A stretch of 64,000 nt of DNA, taken from the NCBI RefSeq assembly GCF_028453695.1, contig NC_135779.1, positions 4,774,001 through 4,838,000 on the forward strand, given 5' to 3'. The notes under the pieces were generated by a model that saw nothing but the letters and a program-made list of their open reading frames with translations, did no database searches and was not told the origin of the DNA. The stretch comes from Augochlora pura (lineage: Eukaryota; Arthropoda; Insecta; Hymenoptera; Halictidae). Both the position numbers and the translations under genes were made by a program. Below are positions 58,945-64,000 of this stretch, one piece after another. Position 1 is the stretch's first letter, and each line of letters begins with the position of its first letter.

Positions 58945-61900
58945 ATTATCAGCGAGGTCTACTGCTTCAGTTTCTCAAGCTTATTTTATAATTATACAGA
59001 ATTTTGAAGCGACGAATTAAAAGGTGATTACTTAGCCTCGCAAGGTTTTTAACAAGTTCAAGGAATCCATTTTTCTATAGAGCTCTTGGTAGCATGAGTT
59101 TCCGACTCGTTCGCAGCAGGTAGAAACTGAAAGTAACAGTAAAGCGTTCGAAAAGCTGGCGATCTTCGAAAAGAAAAACTTGAGAAACAAACCGTGTAAT
59201 GATCGCTTTATTTCCGCGCAACTTCTAACAGTTAAAGGAATCAACTTCTCCACGGTGCTGTTCTTTGCGAAAAATAATGATTTCGCTCGTCCGCAGCTGG
59301 TCGGTGCTCGGCAGCTCGTACATTACTAGCAACCGTAAGCTGTTTCTACGTGTTGCTAATGTTCCGAAACCGGAAGTACGTAACGGTACAGGTCAAATAA
59401 TACGAACGAAGGGACCGAACTATGTAATTAACACTCGGGATTCTCCGAAGAGCAAGCACGGAGATCGCACCGCACGGAATCGGATTTGTTTCCGTGAAAA
59501 TCAGGCGAGCAGAGGGGCACGTGCATGTCCACGCCACGAAGAGCCGCCATTACGGTCACTTACGAGGAGAACCGGCCCATTGTCTCTACGGGCCCTGCTA
59601 CCTGCCGCGACTGACAATACGCTCGCGGGATTTGTTTTTCAAATTGCGTCCCTGGGATATCCGTGGGCAACCGCTTCCATCGATCGTGAATATTTGATGG
59701 GGGGGTTTTCTAACGACGCCGCGACACCAGCTGAGCTCCGAACCCGACCCGGCTTTAAAACGATTCGAATAGAAAAATTCTCGGACCGTGATCGCGGTAT
59801 ACGGGGGGGGGGGCCTGGTCCAGGACGATCGTTCAAAGGCAAATAGAATACCGTTGATTTTCGTTCACTTACCGGCTCCGATATCCCGATGTCATTCTAA
59901 ACCACGGCCACCTGCATGCCGGAGACCGGAGTCGTCCTTTGTCACGAAACTGAACGGTCACTCAAGCAATATTCACCATCGAGCTTCCGTAAAAGCAACG
60001 ACACACTTTACAAACAATCCTTTTCGCACTTCGCTGAACGCACCAGCCTCGAATCCTCGATATCCAAACGCACACTGTCGGCAACGTCCTGGGTGTCCGA
60101 TGGCGTCTGCTCGCGGATCATGGAAAACAAACAGGATCGCCAATTAAACATTGTTCATCAACGATTCGGGATAAATAATATTGCGATCGTTTCTGACGGA
60201 AGTTCTCCCGTAACGTTTCCTTCCGTGGATAGTAGACCTCCTACCTAAGACCCCCATTAGATCCCGTACTTGCCATTGAAACTCGATCCTTATAATCCTA
60301 TGGCCTGCCGGAACAGTTCCGGTCGATGGACAAAAGGAAAATCAGGTAGAAGAAGAAGAAGAAGAGAAAGACTAAGAACAATGACCCTTACCCGAATAGG
60401 TACAGAGGCAAAGACGGAACGTCAAGGGATTTTTCGAATAATAAAATTATTTATACCGCATAAAGACCGCAGTCCAGTGACGGCAAGTGTTAGTCAAAGG
60501 TACTTGATGGGTAATAGAAGATTTTAATAGAAGAACGCCTGGGCGTCGAGGTGCTTGGATGGAGGAAGGAATTCGTACCTGCGGTTCCGGCGATGCGACG
60601 TCGGAGGTGGAGTGTTGAACCGGTCACGAGGCGGCCGCAGAGGACACTAATCGCTGGTGCCAGGATCGTCGGCTAGGCGGTCGTTATCAGCGAGAGGGAA
60701 ACCTGGATAGTCCGGCCCGTGGCGTGCGACAGCGTAACAACGACTGCGTGTATACGTGCGCTGGACGTGTTTCCAGGTGGAAGGAGCAACGGCACACGCA
60801 CCGTGGCCGGCGAAACAAGCGGGGAAACTAAAGTCCCATAGGATACGCGGTGCTTCTATACACTGTGTACACCTAGATAGTTATGAAGGCAGGTGCTGGC
60901 GGACAGGTGAACGTGGCGGAACACAGGAAGTGCCAGAGACAGAGAGGCATTACAAAACCCGGGGGGGAACAACCGGGTGGGGAGGGGCACGCAGAAGGCA
61001 ATGGGAAAGAAGGGAACAGCCCGGCGAAGAATGCCGTGCGACTCCTCGAGTCGCGTGCCCCTTGCTGGCTAAATTAATTTTAATTGATTGTCCGACGAAG
61101 GCACCGCCGAGGACGCCACAGGCCGCGGAGCGGATTTTTTTTTTTTCGCGAAGGATAGCAGCGGACGCGAGTGAAAGTCGTCGCGCGGAGATGCGAGCCG
61201 TCGGATATGCATAGAGGATGCAGCGATCCGTCGCGATTGCTACATCTGGAAAAGTTTGACCTGTCGGACAAACCGTTCGTTCGATGCCGGGGACCTCGTT
61301 AATCGTGTAACATATCTCGGATCGCTAATTTTACGAGTCCATTGTGTTCCGGCTTGGAGCGGCCGGGCTTTTACGACGAAACGCTCATAAACGGGGGTAT
61401 CCCACCGTTGGAACAATCGTGTTTATGCGCGAGTTGCCTCTTCAGAATTGGAAACGGAAAGTCTATTCTCTGACCTTCCATTCACGCCATAAACGGCGCG
61501 CTGAACGGCGGCCGTAATTCGCGGAATTGCCTGGCGAGGTACGCAAGTCACTTGATTAGCGGCGAAACGAGCGGCTGCAGGTAACTGAGCGAACCGCGAC
61601 ACTCGGCTCGGCTAATCCTTCTCCCTCCAGGCGAGCGCGTAAACGGAGTCTCGCGGGGAACGGATAATCAGCGACGAAGATCGAACCTGTTCATTCATTA
61701 CCCCGCTTTGTAGAGGAGCTTGGGTAAACTCCTCGACGGAACTAGGAGATCCTTTAACGATCCGCGATAAAAATAATTGCGCCGATTGAAGAGATTGAAT
61801 GGAAGATTGTTTTACGCCTGCGAGAGCAACGCGAGGAATCGGTTCTCGGTTCGGAGACGGCTCGGGGGCACGGCGCGTTACACGGTGTCTCAAGGCGAGA

Positions 61901-63782
61901 AGGATCGTGCGCGGCACGAGCATGGAATTCAAAGATGTCGCCGTAGCGTTATCGGCCGGCCACCATTCTATCTGGTCGAGTTCGCCGGAGACGCGACCGC
62001 CGTCGCGTCGTGTCGAATAGGGTCCGCGTTGTTATGCTACTTGCGAGCGCGCGGACTCGCGTACAGGAATAGCAAGCCCCACCTTTGCGTCCCACGTGCG
62101 TGTATGCGGCGCGGTGTGTTTCCCGTGCGCGAGCGAGCGCAACACCACCCGACGAAGTCGTTGACTGGAAAACGACCGGGGGCATAGGAAGAAGGGGGCC
62201 GGGAAGAGGACGAGGAGCAGGAGGGTGCCAGGGCACTCGGTGCGCGCTCGTTTATTCGCACTTTTACCAGGTTCCCTCTCGCGCACGGCCAGTTTGTTTA
62301 TAGGGGTCTTCTCGTTTCGTGAAGAGGATACCGGCACCCTCTGGGCCACCGCAATCGGCGCCACCGGAAGTCGCCCCACCGCGGCCGCCATTTTCCTGCG
62401 GATGTTTATCCGCTGTTTTTTGCGAACCGATCTGAAAACGCGGCCGATCCGAAGATCCGTTTCTCTGGAAATCGTTGTTGGGGCGTGCCGCCGCACATTT
62501 GTTTATTAACACGATCCGTGCCAGCATATGGGTGGCACTGATTTTCTTTTTTAGCTCGTCGCAGGTGGATTTGATTTTTAATGCTACGGATCGGGGGTGT
62601 AAACGTAGCGCCGGGCGTAAGATTTTCATTATACAATTGTCCGTTTTATGCAGACGTTTTAGCAGCTCCAGTAAGAAAGTCCAGCAGCGACCAAGTTTCA
62701 TCGGAAACGCGGCAGAACCGTTAAGAACGGAATGCCTATCGCCCCGGATAAAGATGCGGTGCATGCAAGTCAGAGTTCCACTTTTTAGCCTGTAGAAAAT
62801 CTCATTAAGGATTCCACTTTTTCCGCACGTAATAGCCGCCGGTAAAGTGGTGCGATACCGAGGCAGAAATATCGAAATCGATCGGTCACGGAGGTTCTTG
62901 CGTTAATCAGGCGAGGAGAGAACGATCGGCAAAGTTGCATCGTTGTAGTCCGCTGGTGTCTCGGTCATAGAATTACGTTCGCGGATTACCGGTAGCGAAA
63001 ACGCGAGACCGGGTAATGTTAAATGGTGGAGGAAGTACTAATGCGTGCGTGATAATAAGAGCAGCGTGAGGAACGCCGAGGCCGGACTTATCCGCGTTCT
63101 AGCTGCAAAGGAGGTACATTCGTCAGGAAACAAGAAATTAAGCGATGCACGATCGAAGGGTTCACCCGTGATCGTAATGTTACGTTTGAGTCTGCGTGAC
63201 TTCCGGTGGAACCCGCCTTTCCTGTGCCCCCATCGATCGACCCACGCGCTTTAAGGTTTCTTTCGAGCGCTTCCTTCCCGTACGGAACACCTCGAGCGCG
63301 GCTGCAACACCGTCTTTTGGCGATCGGTACAAACGGCGGTGTAACGCGGCATCAGCCAGCGCCGATCGAACAGGAAAACTGGTATCGGGAGCAGGTTCCG
63401 CGACAGGAGGGTGAGACGATTTCTTTCGTCTTTAATGGAAAGAAAATGCAAACGACGAGTGAATTGGATCTTGGTCATCTTCGGTCTCTTTCGGCCTCCC
63501 CCACCCTCTTCCACCACTTCTACTATAATCACCGCTCGCCTTCTTCAGAAACTGGTCTTTGCAAGGTCACTATAAGAACCTGAATGAAAATCAAGTTTGT
63601 CGAGAGCTACTTAGAAAAGGACATTAGTGGATCCTTGAGGAGCCCTGATAAAATGACCAATGACTTCCTGGAAGGGGCTGGTAACCCCTTCAGTGTTAAG
63701 GATCTAGCATCCTAGTAAACGAATCAAGAGGTCACAGAAGGCATCTTCGCGATCGTCGTTGCAGCGTTGCTATTATATCTAC

Positions 63783-63803
63783 TATGGAAATTGAATTTCC
63801 ATA
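63783..63803. repeat. 10-bp palindrome with single central base
   Basis: TATGGAAATT and AATTTCCATA flank a G. A similar but imperfect version occurs near 58909-58930. Confidence 0.7.
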
Positions 63804-64000
63804 AACGAATTAAGATACGTTAGCATCGGAAAGTTTATTATAATATAAACCAGCGATAGAGCGATGCTAGTGCAAATGCGGGCTATATTTTCTCACGAAA
63901 TCACGTACTTGACTGCCCAGATCGGAATTCCTTTCGTTGTCGTCGACCGAGACCGACCTAGCAGCCGACAGAATCCTCGACGTCTCCTCATCGGCCGGAA

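Larger units (their letters stand above)
43930..64000. other. Long non-coding flank
   Basis: Twenty kilobases without an exon I can support. The longer open frames (47080-47718, 47127-47750, 59265-59846) lie in CpG-rich DNA where stop codons are rare, overlap frames on both strands and show no domain. The stretch holds short tandem repeats (51205, 52822, 55185, 58550), a CRE/E-box, paired E-box composites and isolated repeat ends. It may be intergenic, or an intron or 5' region of a gene outside the window. Confidence 0.5.

Noticed and set aside
59265..59846. 193-codon open frame on the plus strand
   Set aside because: No domain or known family, competing frames on both strands, and it ends near a G11 run. 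Treated as chance.

Overview
The window is invertebrate nuclear DNA, almost certainly from an insect and most likely a bee or other hymenopteran. Genes are split by short GT-AG introns, exons alternate with AT-rich spacers, and large CpG-rich non-coding blocks are present. Five conserved metazoan genes were reconstructed exon by exon, plus the 3' end of a sixth. Nothing resembles bacterial operons, phage, CRISPR or a biosynthetic cluster.

Layout. 1-537 (+) is the 3' end of UBAP1, an ESCRT-I subunit. 867-2636 (-) is a six-exon leucine-rich-repeat gene of the LRRC28/LRRC58 type. 3941-7503 (+) is a 14-exon SMPD4 gene with a probable U12-type minor intron. 7504-14188 is non-coding. 14189-21267 (+) is the four-exon adenosine receptor AdoR, whose second intron carries a 132-bp tandem duplication and a cluster of CTCF-like motifs. 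22341-23126 (+) is GINS2 (PSF2). 24237-42840 (-) is a TRAF4 gene without a RING finger. Its first coding exon lies about 15.6 kb upstream of the others, so the GC-rich stretch 27045-42666 is its first intron. 42841-64000 holds no coding exon I can support, only repeats and candidate regulatory motifs.

The genes do not form a pathway. They are a syntenic run of housekeeping genes (ESCRT sorting, membrane and nuclear-envelope lipid metabolism, replication helicase) next to two signalling genes (adenosine GPCR, TRAF adaptor) that have long introns and large non-coding flanks. UBAP1 and the LRR gene converge, as do GINS2 and TRAF4. The LRR gene and SMPD4 diverge from a shared upstream region with CCAAT boxes.

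I found no convincing undescribed multi-gene system. The observations most worth checking are the U12-like intron in SMPD4, the duplicated CTCF-like cluster in AdoR, a 310-bp TIR element in TRAF4 intron 1, a dispersed repeat family, a two-copy composite E-box motif downstream, and substitutions at ligand-pocket positions of the adenosine receptor. All calls come from reading the sequence, with no database search.
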